64,000 bases of DNA from Lunularia cruciata (Eukaryota; Streptophyta; Marchantiopsida; Lunulariales; Lunulariaceae), in contig OX419757.1 in the NCBI GenBank assembly GCA_948567375.1, forward strand, positions 7,130,001 to 7,194,000. The letters are read 5' to 3'. The translations under genes were made by a program, and so were the position numbers. Below, one piece after another: positions 53,324 to 64,000 of the stretch. The notes below the pieces were generated by a model. It did not search any database and was not told the origin of the DNA. It saw only the letters and a list, made by a program, of their open reading frames with translations. Within the stretch, counting starts at the first letter, position 1; every line of letters begins with the position of its first letter.

Positions 53324-54674
53324 GGCTCGTAAATCAACTAACCATATTGTCAAAATCCTATCAAAAAAATATTTCCAATCGAATGTAACTCTGAACTCAT
53401 CTCTGAATTGCCCCATTCGACATAGTGACACTCTCGCCCCATGGTGACACATCGGACTATATAGACCGTTAACTCTGCATCTTGGTAGTATTGAGTTAGT
53501 TATTACTAGTCAAGGATTTCTACTTGAGATCTACGAATATGGTTATTGATCTTTTTAAAATTAGGGCCTACCCCCATTTTACCTCTTTTGTCTCTCCTTG
53601 TATTGCTTGATGGGTCTTCCCTCATGTGTTCTACGTGTCGCCTTCTTCTCCCGTTATTGATCTTTATATGATTATACCACAAAAACCTGTCGTTTGCGTG
53701 TATCTGGAGTTTGATGCTCCGAGACTATCGGGTCTGGTCCATGCCTGTATTGTACCTCCGATTGCCACTTTACTCCAGAAATAGTTACTTGATAGAGCCT
53801 CTGCCCACATGACCAGTTCATAGGTCTGTCTTTGTCTTCAATGCGCTGAACTTTTCAGCGATCTCGTCCACTTCGTCAATAGATTGGGTTCTCAGGTCTG
53901 TCTCATTTTGCAGTCTTTTGCTCGAAGAATGAATCCAACATTAAAGTAAGTTGGCCATATTTGCACTGACTCGTTCAACAAGCGGAGCAACCCGACAAGT
54001 ACGAGATCATTCTATGCCCTGTCGTGCGTGGCTCTAATCAAACAGCTGCTTGGCACTCCGCGCTCTCTGGGCATCGACGGAGAGAGTGATGAACGCTTAC
54101 GAGTGTGAGGGTTCTTCTGAAGATTCGACGTTACCGTCCTCTTGAATCTGCTACTGCAAGTTCCTGAAAGGAATGGTCTTCATCCTCTTGTGTGTGACAT
54201 CCTCCTGCCTTCTATAATACTTCTCTTACACATTCTCGATGCCTGTGTCATGTGTAACATCCTTCTCATTTGTCATTTCAGTCTAATCTTGTGAGGTCTC
54301 AGCCTCGCTGACTAGAATGTCCACCGCTTCCTTAAGATCTACTCTAAGCTACAGATCAATGTTAATGCAGTAATCTCGAAGTACATGCTCGCCCCTCCGT
54401 CTTCACGTGAAGTTGAGCCACTTACTGTATTTCGAGTTGCTGCGAGGACGTAGTTCGACGAGCTGCAGTTGTTAACACTACGCAGGAAATTGTTCTTGAA
54501 TCCGAAAGTCATAACGTACACCTGTTGCAGTTAACAATTGCACGGGGACAGAGTTGGAGAATACTCAGGCATAAATCCGGATTGCTACCCGTTGAGTGGA
54601 ATTGTGATGTTTTCGAGTTGGTGGTCGGTCCAGAGATCATAACGCCATCGTGCAGACAGCGATACTTCCTGAAT
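53324..54674. other. Non-coding; likely upstream region of the LRR gene
   Basis: Sequence becomes more GC-balanced from about 53700. I see no recognisable ORF, and no clear TATA box. It should hold the promoter and 5'UTR of the LRR receptor-like gene. Reading frame 54525-54674 is open in phase with that gene but starts at a TTG. Confidence 0.45.
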
Positions 54675-56876
54675 ATGTCGAACGGGAAGGCGTGGAAAGT
54701 GGGGATTATGCTAGCAGTGATTACAGTCCGTCTTGGCAAAGGATGTACGCTGAATGAGCGAGATATCCTTCTCCAATTCAAATCAAATGTTGAAGCAGAT
54801 TTCGATTGGCCGGGAAATGTCGATTGCTGCCAGTGGTTTGGAATAACCTGTGGTGGCCCTGGCAACAGCTCCGTTACAGAACTTGATCTTTCTGGCTACA
54901 TTTCAGGAGGTGAGCTTGGTGAGTCGCTGTTTCTTCTGGACACTCTACTCAGTATAAACATTCCCTACAACCGATTCAACGACAGCATATTTCCTTCAAT
55001 TTGCAATTTGACCAGACTGAGACGACTTGACCTCAGTGGGAACAAACTGCAAGGTTTCGTACCTTCATGCATGGGGAATCTGCAGAACCTTGAATATCTT
55101 GACCTCTCTATTGCGGACGTTGGTACGGATAGATATGATAGTGCAAATATGAAAGTACCCAAAATCACAATCTTATCTCTGGCTCCCCTCACATTGCTCA
55201 CAAACTTGGTGCATCTAGGTTTGTCAGGAGTGAATTTATCACTGGCAGTCCCAGAATCCATTGGCTCTCTTGCACAGTTGACATTCCTTGATTTGAGCAG
55301 TACCAGCTTGTGGGGTAGCCTCCCTAATTCACTCAGAAACCTAACACAACTTGACACTCTTCTTCTGGGCTCGAACAATCTTGAAGGCAAAATTTCTGAG
55401 TCCATAGGTTCCATGTCAAATTTGACTCAGCTTGATCTCAGTGGGAACAATTTCTCAGTAGAGGTTCCTGCAGCTTTCCAAAATTTATCCTTACTCCGTG
55501 ACCTGCGCTTGAACGACAACAACCTACAGGGAGCAGTGGCCGCTCAATGGTTGGGGAACCTCACAAGCCTCCAGAATCTAGACATTTCGAACAATGAGCT
55601 CACTGGCAGTATTCCCACATGGTTGAGTTCACTCGTGGAGCTAAAGTCTCTCAGGCTATCCCATAACAATCTTGATGGGGAGATTCCAGTATCTATCGGT
55701 GATCTGGGCAACCTAACATTTGTGGATCTGTCTTCAAACAAGCTGGCAGGCCGTATACCAAGTTCAATGGGTAAACTCAAGAAGTTACGGATCTTGAGTT
55801 TGAGCGAGAATTTCTTACGTGGTCCAATTCCTGATGGTCTCGGGAATTGTTCTTCCCTGGAAGCTCTTTCGGTGGCCTCGAATTTTCTCACAGGTGAGAT
55901 TCCGACAACTCTGTACCACTTGGGTGGACGTATACGGGACATAGAGTTTCAGAATAATAATCTGTCAGGCTCTTTCCCTTCACGCTGGGGTAACTGGAGT
56001 CGGATGTCAGTGTTCAACATCGGTGGTAACGATTTCAGTGGAAAGCTTCCTGAAACAGTCGAGTCACCTTGGATGGACACATTGACAATCCTCAACATCG
56101 AGTCAAACCGCTTTCATGGTCCATTGCCATCCTGGCTGTTTAACTTTACATATCTTGAAGTCTTAGACTTATCAGATAACGAGTTTTCCGGGAAACTTCC
56201 TTCAAGTATGCATCTTTTAAACTTTAAGACGCCAACCTCATCAACTTTCGGATCCGGTGCATACACAGAGGGTAAGGAACATTACATCTACGAGTATAGA
56301 ACTGTTTTCGATGTGTCTGGAAATCAACTCCATGGCAGTATTCCTTCTAGCATCGGGAACTTCAGCAATCTTCAATTTCTAGATATTTCGAGGAATAGGT
56401 TTACTGGGTCCATTCCTGAAGCCCTGGGAGATAACCTTTCCACACTTTTGCATTTGGATATAGCATCGAATCAACTAGACGGCGAGATCCCTGATAGTAT
56501 TGGTCTGTCGGGGTTGTCATTTCTTAATGTTTCCAACAACCATCTGATCGGAGAAATACCCGATAGAATTCTAAATTTTTGGCCAGATGCGTTTGAGGGC
56601 AACTTTGCTCTATGTAATCCTTTCCTTCAAGATCGGCAGTGCATGGAACCCCTGTCTCCAGCGTCACCCCCGTTTGTTGAATCAAATGACAACTACAACG
56701 ACGAGGAAGATCGTCCTATATCATTATCTGCCTTCGGTGTAGGTTTTAGCGTTGGGTTTTGCTTAGTACTCGTGATCCTTTATTTGCTGAGAAAATCAAG
56801 ATTGGTGCAAATGGGATCACCTCCACAAGGAATCCGGTATGACTGTCCATACGGAATGTATACACCAAAGCACTAA
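54675..56876 (+). CDS. LRR receptor-like protein (extracellular LRR, one TM helix, no kinase)
   Basis: 733 residues from ATG 54675, chosen because 'MSNGKAWKVGIMLAVITVRL' then forms a signal peptide directly before the mature start at 'GCTLNERDILLQFKSNV', an LRRNT cap ending 'DCCQWFGITC'. About 20 plant-type leucine-rich repeats follow ('LxxLxLSxNxLxGxIPxxxGxL'), interrupted by a non-LRR island with Tyr and Gly ('SGAYTEGKEHYIYEYRTVFD', coded about 56248-56310) and then about four more LRRs. The C-terminal part has a cap 'FEGNFALCNP', an acidic stretch 'DNYNDEEDRP', a single TM helix 'AFGVGFSVGFCLVLVILYLL' and a short cytoplasmic tail of about 35 residues. This is the receptor-like-protein plan: it sits in the plasma membrane and usually signals with a partner kinase in immunity or development. 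The coding region is intronless, and many Asn-x-Ser/Thr sites are present. The ligand is unknown. Confidence 0.92.
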   Translation: MSNGKAWKVGIMLAVITVRLGKGCTLNERDILLQFKSNVEADFDWPGNVDCCQWFGITCGGPGNSSVTELDLSGYISGGELGESLFLLDTLLSINIPYNRFNDSIFPSICNLTRLRRLDLSGNKLQGFVPSCMGNLQNLEYLDLSIADVGTDRYDSANMKVPKITILSLAPLTLLTNLVHLGLSGVNLSLAVPESIGSLAQLTFLDLSSTSLWGSLPNSLRNLTQLDTLLLGSNNLEGKISESIGSMSNLTQLDLSGNNFSVEVPAAFQNLSLLRDLRLNDNNLQGAVAAQWLGNLTSLQNLDISNNELTGSIPTWLSSLVELKSLRLSHNNLDGEIPVSIGDLGNLTFVDLSSNKLAGRIPSSMGKLKKLRILSLSENFLRGPIPDGLGNCSSLEALSVASNFLTGEIPTTLYHLGGRIRDIEFQNNNLSGSFPSRWGNWSRMSVFNIGGNDFSGKLPETVESPWMDTLTILNIESNRFHGPLPSWLFNFTYLEVLDLSDNEFSGKLPSSMHLLNFKTPTSSTFGSGAYTEGKEHYIYEYRTVFDVSGNQLHGSIPSSIGNFSNLQFLDISRNRFTGSIPEALGDNLSTLLHLDIASNQLDGEIPDSIGLSGLSFLNVSNNHLIGEIPDRILNFWPDAFEGNFALCNPFLQDRQCMEPLSPASPPFVESNDNYNDEEDRPISLSAFGVGFSVGFCLVLVILYLLRKSRLVQMGSPPQGIRYDCPYGMYTPKH

Positions 56877-57599
56877 CCGGGAAGATCTGCTAGAACAATT
56901 CCAAGTTGTATGATATGTGTGTACAGTACTCGAATTACAGCCACTGAGCTGAAAAGGACCAGATTTGGAGATGTTTCCTGAATTGTCAGAGTATGTTACG
57001 CTAGGCAGAGAATCTGCCGTAGCTTTTTCTTGGCATTAGTCAGCCAGCATGACCACACAGTCAACTCAGATTCTTCATTTCCTGTGTTTTACTTTATATC
57101 TTCTTCACACTACGCACTGGCAGGAATTTGCGTGCAATCACCGTGCGTCTTGAACCTAGTGCAGTTCCCCGAGACATTGCATTGTGAATGGAGAGATATC
57201 GGGCTTTCTTGGAACACATTCATTTGGATTGGGGAGATATGTGCTTTCTTGCAACATCCTATTATTCACTTCGTCTACTATTGAAATGGTTTGGCTACTT
57301 TTGAAATGTCTTATCCCTATATATAGTATCCCTGACGGAAGGAGAAGGGAAGGGAACACAAGGCACAAACAAGTGCGGTAGGCAGAAAAAGCACAAGGCT
57401 CAACCCGTCCTAACTGGCTGAGAAAGACACACCGAAGCGAGACCGAAGGAACGAGAGGGAAAAAGTGCACTAACAACAAGCACCCAAGAAGCTAAGGAGA
57501 GAGTAGACTACTTTTGAATTACTTTAATGTTAATGTTTAATGTTTAGTGTGGTAGAGGTACTTTAATGTTATGTATGGTAAGTGGGGAGAGATTACCCT
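56877..57599. other. 3' flank of the LRR gene, no gene recognised
   Basis: No domain is visible on either strand. A short internal duplication (GGAGATATCGGGCTTTCTTGGAACA and GGAGATATGTGCTTTCTTGCAACA, about 57191 and 57233) is present. 3'UTR and polyadenylation sites of the LRR gene are expected near the start. Confidence 0.4.
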
Positions 57600-59850
57600 A
57601 GTCATGTTGGGTGTGCTTACATCAGCTATTCAACAGTGAGGACCAAAAGCCTAAGCGCATTGCAATGTGACTTATACCGGCTGCCAGTAATAGGCCGTGA
57701 GCATGGCCGGAGATATAACCAATGCCCCTCATGTTTGCAAGAACTCCATGTTACATCTCTAAGAAGATCATCAAAATGGTGATGTAGGCAACCAAAAATC
57801 TGAATTGCTAGAGGGACAACGGTATTCAAAGAAAGCTAGAGTGCGTAGTGGTCCTCCTTGCCCCTAGAGGCAATGTTCATTGCTGCTCCTGCCCGTGCCA
57901 ATGATTCCGCTCAAAGAGGGTACCACCATCATGGTCATGCAAAGTGCATGACCATCCATAAAAGTAACAATATCTGCTTGCACCCAAAGGATAGGTGGTC
58001 TTGGTAGATTCAACCATCGCTCAATGTGTACATGGGCCGTGTAGCTCATAAAATCTGAGTGACTATAACACAAATTGCAGCATGGAATCTAGTGTGTTCT
58101 CCACCTAATACATATTGTTAAAAGTGTATCCCTTGCATGCCATATGAGGAGCCATATGAACATTGGTCTGGAAGCCCTATAGGGGTTGGATGTGGGGGAC
58201 TCAACATCAATCATAGTGCTCCGATAAACACCTTAGAAGTGAAATGGAAGTCATCAATTGAGGATGAAGCTTGGAACCAAGCTCCATAGCCTTTCTCCTG
58301 CAAGAGAAGATCCTAGCTCTATCACATTAAAGGTGCATCAGTGAGGATGTTTGTAAGTGTGTGAGTGTACATACTCTCCTTGAGATCCGGTTGAATGTTT
58401 CTAGAGTCTAGAGATACAAAGTCAATAAACTCGGGGTGGGAAGGACGGCCATGCAAGCCCTTGCAATAAGTTGCAAGTAGCAAAGATATGACAAGAAAGC
58501 ATAACTACTTGAATCCACTATCATGATAGGTTCCAATCAAAAGAGATGTCCCTCGTGTAACAAATTTTCCGCTTAATGAGAGACCACTAAGGCCCATGCT
58601 CCATTGTATGTTGTTGGTGTTGTGGCCTCCTATTGTATGAAACCACATCCTCCCATAACTATGGGAAGAGCTATTTGTTACCTATGCCACTCATCTGAGA
58701 GCTATGAGAGCATGCATGGCTCTAAGAGAGTGGAGAAAGTATGGAAAATGGTATAATCAAACATCTACACGTGTGGCAACAATGTCTTTATAGGCAAGAA
58801 ATTCCCTGCCAAATATGAGGCCCTAAGGAGGTAATCTCATGAAAAAATATAACATGCCACATGGGTGTTCCCCGATCAGGAGAGGAAGTGAGCATTAGGG
58901 CTTGGGCTAAAGTGTGTAAGATGAATGTACTACAAAAATCCTCATGTTCTAGTGGAGAGCACAAAACTCTCAAACCATTAATAAGGAATTAGAATCTTGG
59001 TGTGAAGTCAGAGGGAGTGAGGGTTGTGCATGGGCTCTAGGCTTTGCATTTACGAGTTTGCACTCATAAACCCAAGGTCTTCTAACTAAGAGTGAAAGCA
59101 CACACCGCTTGAACTACATCTTCCAAAGGGCCCATAATATGAGTGTCGTCCAAGATGGATAGGAAAAAACAAGATGGAATATCCATTACCATCTATCGTA
59201 AAGTCGTGGAATGTGCTATGGCAAAGAGAGGCCTCCTAGGGGATCCCTCCCTACCTTGTACCTTAAGAAAATCTCAAATACATAAATTCTCCAGTAGTGG
59301 TATGTTGGCTTTACAATAGAGGTGTCTCTATACCATAGAAAGTATGAGCAAATGGGATCAAGGAGGAGATCTCATCTCCAATTGACAAAGAGCACAAAAT
59401 TGTATTAGATAAGAGATTGTATTGAAAGCATTGGAGACATCACATTGGACCACCACCCAATGTGGATGGATGTCCAAGGATGCTCAAATGCTTGCAATAA
59501 CTATCTTTCATCCTCATTGAGTAGCCATAACAAACTAATAGGGAGACAATGAGGAAGAAAAGGACTTTCATGGTTATAAGGAAATAATATGAGACACCAA
59601 ACACAAAAGCACATCCCCAATGGCAAGGAAGCATACCCCTTAGGTCTCCTTTGTAAGAGCTGAGAGATGAGAAGCACCAAAAAGACAAATGCTTCTAAGA
59701 GGCATATGACATGAGGTTTAACAAAAAGCAAAGAGAAGAGGAAAACCAAAGTGCGGAGCAATTAGGGATAGTTAATCATGTAGGTGCTCAAACACTAATC
59801 TAGATTGCCCACCATTTGAAAAAAATGAAGAGTGGAGTAGAGCATGGACA
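57600..59850 (-). pseudogene. Second LINE-like reverse transcriptase relic
   Basis: Same family as 9780-17934, more decayed. On the minus strand: 'VVVQCDVSNAFNTIS' (RT motif A, about 59450-59405), 'RRPLFAIAHSTTL' (about 59235-59195), 'ILDDTHIMGPLEDVVQA' (DD box intact, about 59155-59105), 'GLRVLCSPLEHEDF' (about 58980-58935) and, weakly, the downstream region to 57850. Nearly every block is separated by stops or frame changes. Being a separate copy of the same family, it helps to define that family's motifs. The ends are approximate. Confidence 0.7.
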
Positions 59851-60654
59851 AAGCAAGACTAGGTAAGCTCTAACTCCTCATCTTGTTGGTAATCTTGGAG
59901 GAAAAAAGGGAGTTCTTCAATGATGGACCATAAGGTGGATAGAGTATCAAAGGAGAAGAGGGCTAGCCGAGGGGCACGAGCATCTAGGCTTCCCATCTGT
60001 ATTCACATACTTGACCTAACATCAAGGAGCAACAAAGTTGATGATGCTTTGGCAGTAGGATGTGGGCTATGGACACTCTACAATCCACCTAGCTATGGCA
60101 TGGGCTCTAATGTTTTTGGTACCTACATTTTCCATTTTTAAAGAGTTTTAAAGAAGAAGTATGTTAGTAAAGCAAAAGGAAGGCTAAACGGGGAAGAAAC
60201 CCAAAGAATTGGGTGTTTGTCATGGACCCAAAGTTGACCTCAGGTTAGAGTTAAAAGGACTTGGGTCAGGCAAACGGAAGTAGGAAGCCAAAGACAAAGG
60301 ACTTCATATCAGGATGTGCAACCCAAACCAAAGAACCAGTAACAAATTTTCCTTGGGTTCAGCCAATCAAGAAAGTATGTGGGAAGAAAGTGCCTACCTC
60401 AGAATCAAGATGACCTTGAGAGTGACAAGAAACCAACCTGTTGAATTGGTGAGTAAACAAAGAATTGATTGAAGAATGACCAATCAGCAAAGGACTATAA
60501 AATAAGATTTTGACAAGGAAGCACGGCAACGTCTATATGATACCCTAAACCTATTCAGGGTCATCCCAAAGGAATGGAAACTGTGAGCACGCAAGAGGAG
60601 TGGGTTAGAGTCTTAGGTTTGATCTTTCATAAACAAAGAGTGAAGAAGCTCACA
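59851..60654. other. Probable 5' LTR and leader of the right-edge element
   Basis: No coding motif. The direct neighbours are the LINE-like relic and the extra ORF. TATAAAATA at 60496-60504 lies about 150 bp before the ORF start. Without a second LTR copy the boundaries cannot be fixed, and I found no match to the tRNA-Asp-like PBS used by the related element at 24895. Confidence 0.3.
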
Positions 60655-62815
60655 ATGGCTCCAAAGGGAAATAAGCAGAGTGCGGTTAGAGGTCTAGCAA
60701 TTCATCAATTAGATGTAGCGGCAAGGATCAAAGTCTTGACTAGACTTTGCATCACATTTTTGGCTTGGAACTAGAATTTGAGCTTTCTAGAGTTCATAGC
60801 AGAAATCGCTGCTAGCAATTGCAAAGACAAGCCCAAGTATGAAGGGAAGAGAGGAAATCCAATTTGATGGATTGAGTTGGACTAGAGATTAGTCCTAGGG
60901 TGAGAAGCAAGAGAAGTAGGAGGCATCACCTTCTATCAGAAATGTGAGTCGTTGGAAAACATTATCGAGGTGAGGAATTCTTTTAGTAGACCTCGCAGGA
61001 AGAATGGGTTCAAGGTGGATAGTTATAAGGACCTAGTACAAAGGGGGATCATCAACACAATGATGGCTATGTTTAAGCTAGATTGAACCACCTATGTAAT
61101 GATGCAACAGGAAGTATTCTTTCACCAGATGTTTGTAGAAGAGGCGGTAGACTGGGCAAAGTGTTTGCACCAATGAGTTGGGCAGATGATTATCATTTGG
61201 AGAATGGATATACCGCCCCACTATTTCATACCCTTTGCAACCCACTTTTACTTTGGATTGAACCTACTTAGCTTGGTGGAGAGAGAATGGATGGTGTACC
61301 ACTTTCACCTTGACTTACAAATAGAAGCGGATAAGGATAAAAGATATTACATCAAGCAAGTGCATGAAGGCAATGACTACTACTTGAAGAGTGGTAAGGA
61401 GAGGATAGTGGCAGTGGAGATCCCTAGGCCAAGAAAGAAAAGTAGACCCAAAGGACAAATAACACCAGTGTAGCCCCATAAAATACAACGACTAAATCTG
61501 AAGCCCGCATCGATAGAAGTGAAGGAATTGTCTTTGGAGGAAAAATTGGAAGAAGAAATAGAGTTGAAGGGTGAAGCCTTGGGAGCAAAAGAAGAATTCA
61601 TGTTGTAGAGTGGAGAGTCTAGCAATGGTAGTGAAGGAGAGCTCAAAGTTCAGCAATCGAGAGAAAGGACTGTTAGAGAAGACAAGTTGGAGTTTCACAA
61701 GGCGATTGATTGCATGGAAGGAGGAGACAAGCCATGTCTAGAGTTGCCTATAGTTGAATTGGAAGACGAATGAGCATGAGAGGTTGCCTTGGTATTTCCA
61801 AGAGCAGCAAGATCAAAGAGAAGCGCTCAAGTTGTAGTTGTTGGACCAAGCAAAGTCAAAGATGAAGAAAAGAGCTCGGATGGCAAGACATTGAAGATGC
61901 AAAGATTGCATCTTTGAGGTAAAGCACCAGCCAAAGACAAAGACAAAAGAGATGATGAGGGAAGATATAGTGAAGTTGGTACCTGTCAAAGATGATGTGT
62001 CCTTTGTTGGTGCATCTATAGAAAAAGAAAGTGGAGCTGAAGAAGAATCATTAGGGAGTGAGAGATGAGTTGGAAGTAGTAAAGCAATGGAGTGCAGAGA
62101 CCTTGGAGTTAAGGAGTAAGCTAACTTGAGGAGAGAATGAAGCTGAGGAACTTCAAATTGAAGCAATCATTCAAAGTAAACGCCTTGATGCCTTGTAGGA
62201 TAACTTCATGGAGTGCAATGAAGAACTAAAGGAGCATAAGGTATTGGTCAAGAAGATGAAACAAGGAGTTGATGATGCTTGGGTAGAAGTCATACATCCA
62301 AAGGAAATTGCGTCAGTAATGGAGCAAGAGTTGGAGAGTCAAAAGAAGAGCGTAGCAAAGAAGGATAGAGCTTGGCAACAACAATTGGCAGATTGTAATC
62401 AAGAGGAAGATCAATTGCGGGGGTTTCTTAGAGGTGTCAAAGGTCAATTGGTCCACTATGTGCAAGAGAAGGAGGCATTGAAGGCCAAATTTGATGATGT
62501 ACCAAAACAAATTGGAAGTAGAGAGAAGAAGGGAGACAATAATTTCAAGTGTGAAGTCGGATGCAATAGGAGCAGTCATGAAGGAGTTAAAGGTGATGTT
62601 GATTATGGACACTAAGGGTAAGTTAGAAGAGGCAAGGCTACATGAGTTGAAGTTGTTTGTGCAAGAGATGAGAATAAGGAAGGCAAAAGATGTGGATATG
62701 AAATGATTGTAGTGGAGTAAAAGCACATTGGAGACTTTGGTGAAGGATCTTGGAGAAAGTCTTAGTACAGCTACAAGAATACTACCACCTCCATTAGCTA
62801 GTTCTCACGATTAGT
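60655..62815 (+). pseudogene. Extra ORF (coiled-coil type) upstream of gag, right-edge Tat-like element
   Basis: Plus-strand text beginning 'MAPKGNKQSAVRGLAIHQLD' at 60655, then 'FKVDSYKDLVQRGIINTMMA' (about 61010-61070), 'YHFHLDLQIEADKDKRYYIK' to 'EIPRPRKKSRPKGQITPV' (61300-61470), and a Glu/Lys/Gln-rich coiled-coil part, 'VMEQELESQKKSVAKKDRAW' and 'VHYVQEKEALKAKFDDV' (62208-62615). The tail 'LETLVKDLGESLSTATRIL' at about 62730-62790 matches the tail of the extra ORF at 23605-23680, although the rest does not. Stops and shifts are present. A TATA box, TATAAAATA, at 60496 may belong to its 5' LTR, but no LTR pair is visible because the element runs off the window. Its function is unknown; the coiled coil suggests an oligomeric structural protein. 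Confidence 0.6.
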
Positions 62816-62939
62816 GATAGGGATAATCTTTTAACTTACGGATAAACTAACAATTAATATGCACTCTAGGATTTGATGTTGCTATAGAAATCTTGGAGCA
62901 ATTAGAATATTTTGTATTCTCTAGGGTGGATTTCTCAAA

Positions 62940-64000
62940 TGGTGTTAGTCATGTACATACTCTATTAGTTATAGAGTGAGAGAAAAGAAAAATATTTGAG
63001 AGAAAGAGAAAGATAGTGAAGTGCTAAGATAGGGAAGCTTCCGGTTTTCTTTGGCAAGGATTGAGAAGACGTGGAAGCCTTTGTGAGAGACTTCAAGAGA
63101 GCTTGCATAGGAAAAAATAAGAGGAAGAATGAGTGGGCCTCATTATTACCAGATTTCTTTGAGGATGCATCACTTACATGGTATGAGTCAAAACACCAAA
63201 AGAGAGAAAGGAGAGATGGGCAAGAAGAGTCTTGGGAGAGTTTGACTTCAGCACTCATTGAGAATTTTCTTCAAAATGAGAGTTATAGAGATTGATGAGT
63301 GAGGTTACCTTCCTCAAACAAGGAGATGGAGAGAAAGGGAGAGTTTATGTAGAAAGAGTGGAGAAGTTAGAGTCCAAATTTTGCATAGTATTGAGGAAGG
63401 GTGAGAATGATGTGTAGACTATTATGATTGGCATAGGAGCCATGCTCACCAAGAATTTTGTGGGAGGGTTGAGACCACAAATAAAGAAACAAGGTGAGAT
63501 ATGAGAAACCTTCTTCCCAAGTTGAAGCTATCAAGATTGCAATCAATATATAGGAGAGTTTGGTGATGAGAGTGATTTGATGATGAAGGAAATTGTGCAT
63601 CCTCCTCAAGGCTACAACTATGGGGGAACTTCTGATACTTTAGTGGCATGGGTTGCACCACAAGTAGTATTTGCTCTAGTTCTTGCACCTCTACCAAAAG
63701 ATCCACTTCAAACCATCATTGAATGCTTGCAGATCTCAAGATCAATGTAGTGCAACTATGGGAGAAGAGAGAGGTGGATCAGAATATAAGGAGAGGGCCT
63801 AGGAGTTATGGAAGTATAGAGGAGGTCAACCAACCAACAATTTCAATGATAAAAATTGTTTAGGTTGTGGAGGAAGAGGCCACATCCAAAGGAATTGTCC
63901 AAATTCCACTTACCATGGAGGAAGGAATTATGAGGGAGCCAATAGAGGGAAAGAGAGAGGTAATGAAAACCCAAGTGGCTCCTAATTCAAACAAAGTTAA
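62940..64000 (+). pseudogene. Tat-like gag, right-edge element (partial, continues past the window)
   Basis: Plus-strand homologue of the gag at 21725-23312. It carries 'VEAFVRDFKRACIGKNKRKN' in which the initiator ATG of the other copy reads GTG (63071), 'SLLPDFFEDASLTWYES', 'TSALIENFLQNES', 'MLTKNFVGGLRPQIK' (63440-63490) and the CCHC knuckle 'CLGCGGRGHIQRNC' (about 63858-63900), all four ligands kept. The simple repeat seen in the other copy is absent here. Frameshifts occur near 63295 and 63490. The element continues beyond 64000. Confidence 0.85.

Overview
The window looks like heterochromatic or intergenic DNA from a land-plant nuclear genome. It holds nested plant-type LTR retrotransposons (Ty1/copia, chromodomain Ty3/gypsy, and a Tat/Athila-like Ty3/gypsy with an extra ORF), non-LTR reverse transcriptase relics, a pogo/Tigger-type DNA transposon, and three intact-looking host genes. 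The reverse transcriptase families and the intronless coding regions make me lean towards a bryophyte, lycophyte or fern rather than a flowering plant. That is an inference from recognition, not a database result.

Layout. 1-3.4 kb: a 115-bp tandem repeat and a degraded Ty1/copia pol on the minus strand. 4.0-8.3 kb: a degraded plus-strand Ty3/gypsy polyprotein whose C terminus carries a decayed PHD-type zinc finger, followed by its LTR. 9.8-17.9 kb: a minus-strand LINE-like reverse transcriptase gene split by a young, complete chromovirus (element A, 11300-16941). Element A has 423-bp LTRs differing at 3 sites, a perfect 5-bp target duplication (AAGAC), an intact initiator-Met PBS and an intact PPT. 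17.9-25.4 kb: a Tat/Athila-like element on the minus strand with an extra ORF upstream of gag. 28.4-34.6 kb: two tandemly duplicated soluble epoxide hydrolase genes, each with an apparent 5'UTR intron. 34.6-39.1 kb: AT-rich DNA with a decayed coiled-coil-type ORF. 39.1-49.7 kb: rearranged plus-strand relatives of element A (B and C). 51.0-53.3 kb: an aspartic-protease-like scrap and a dead Tigger transposase. 54.7-56.9 kb: an LRR receptor-like protein gene. 57.6-59.9 kb: a second LINE-like reverse transcriptase relic. 60.5-64.0 kb: the 5' part of a plus-strand relative of the Tat-like element, cut by the window edge.

The three functional candidates are the two epoxide hydrolases (29213-30154 and 33694-34635) and the LRR protein (54675-56876). 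Every transposon ORF is broken, although element A is only a handful of substitutions and one indel from intact. Its disabling changes are mostly C-to-T type on its coding strand, as expected for a methylated, silenced element.

Most interesting signals: (1) perfect multi-unit heat-shock elements inside the LTR of element A, upstream of its TATA box; (2) a PHD finger fused to the integrase end of a gypsy polyprotein; (3) two copies of the Tat-like family that share gag and the tail of the extra ORF but have unrelated ORF N termini; (4) an in-frame tandem duplication of the transposase DNA-binding module; (5) an epoxide hydrolase pair with duplicated promoter and first exon, one copy having Leu in place of the near-invariant Trp beside the nucleophile.
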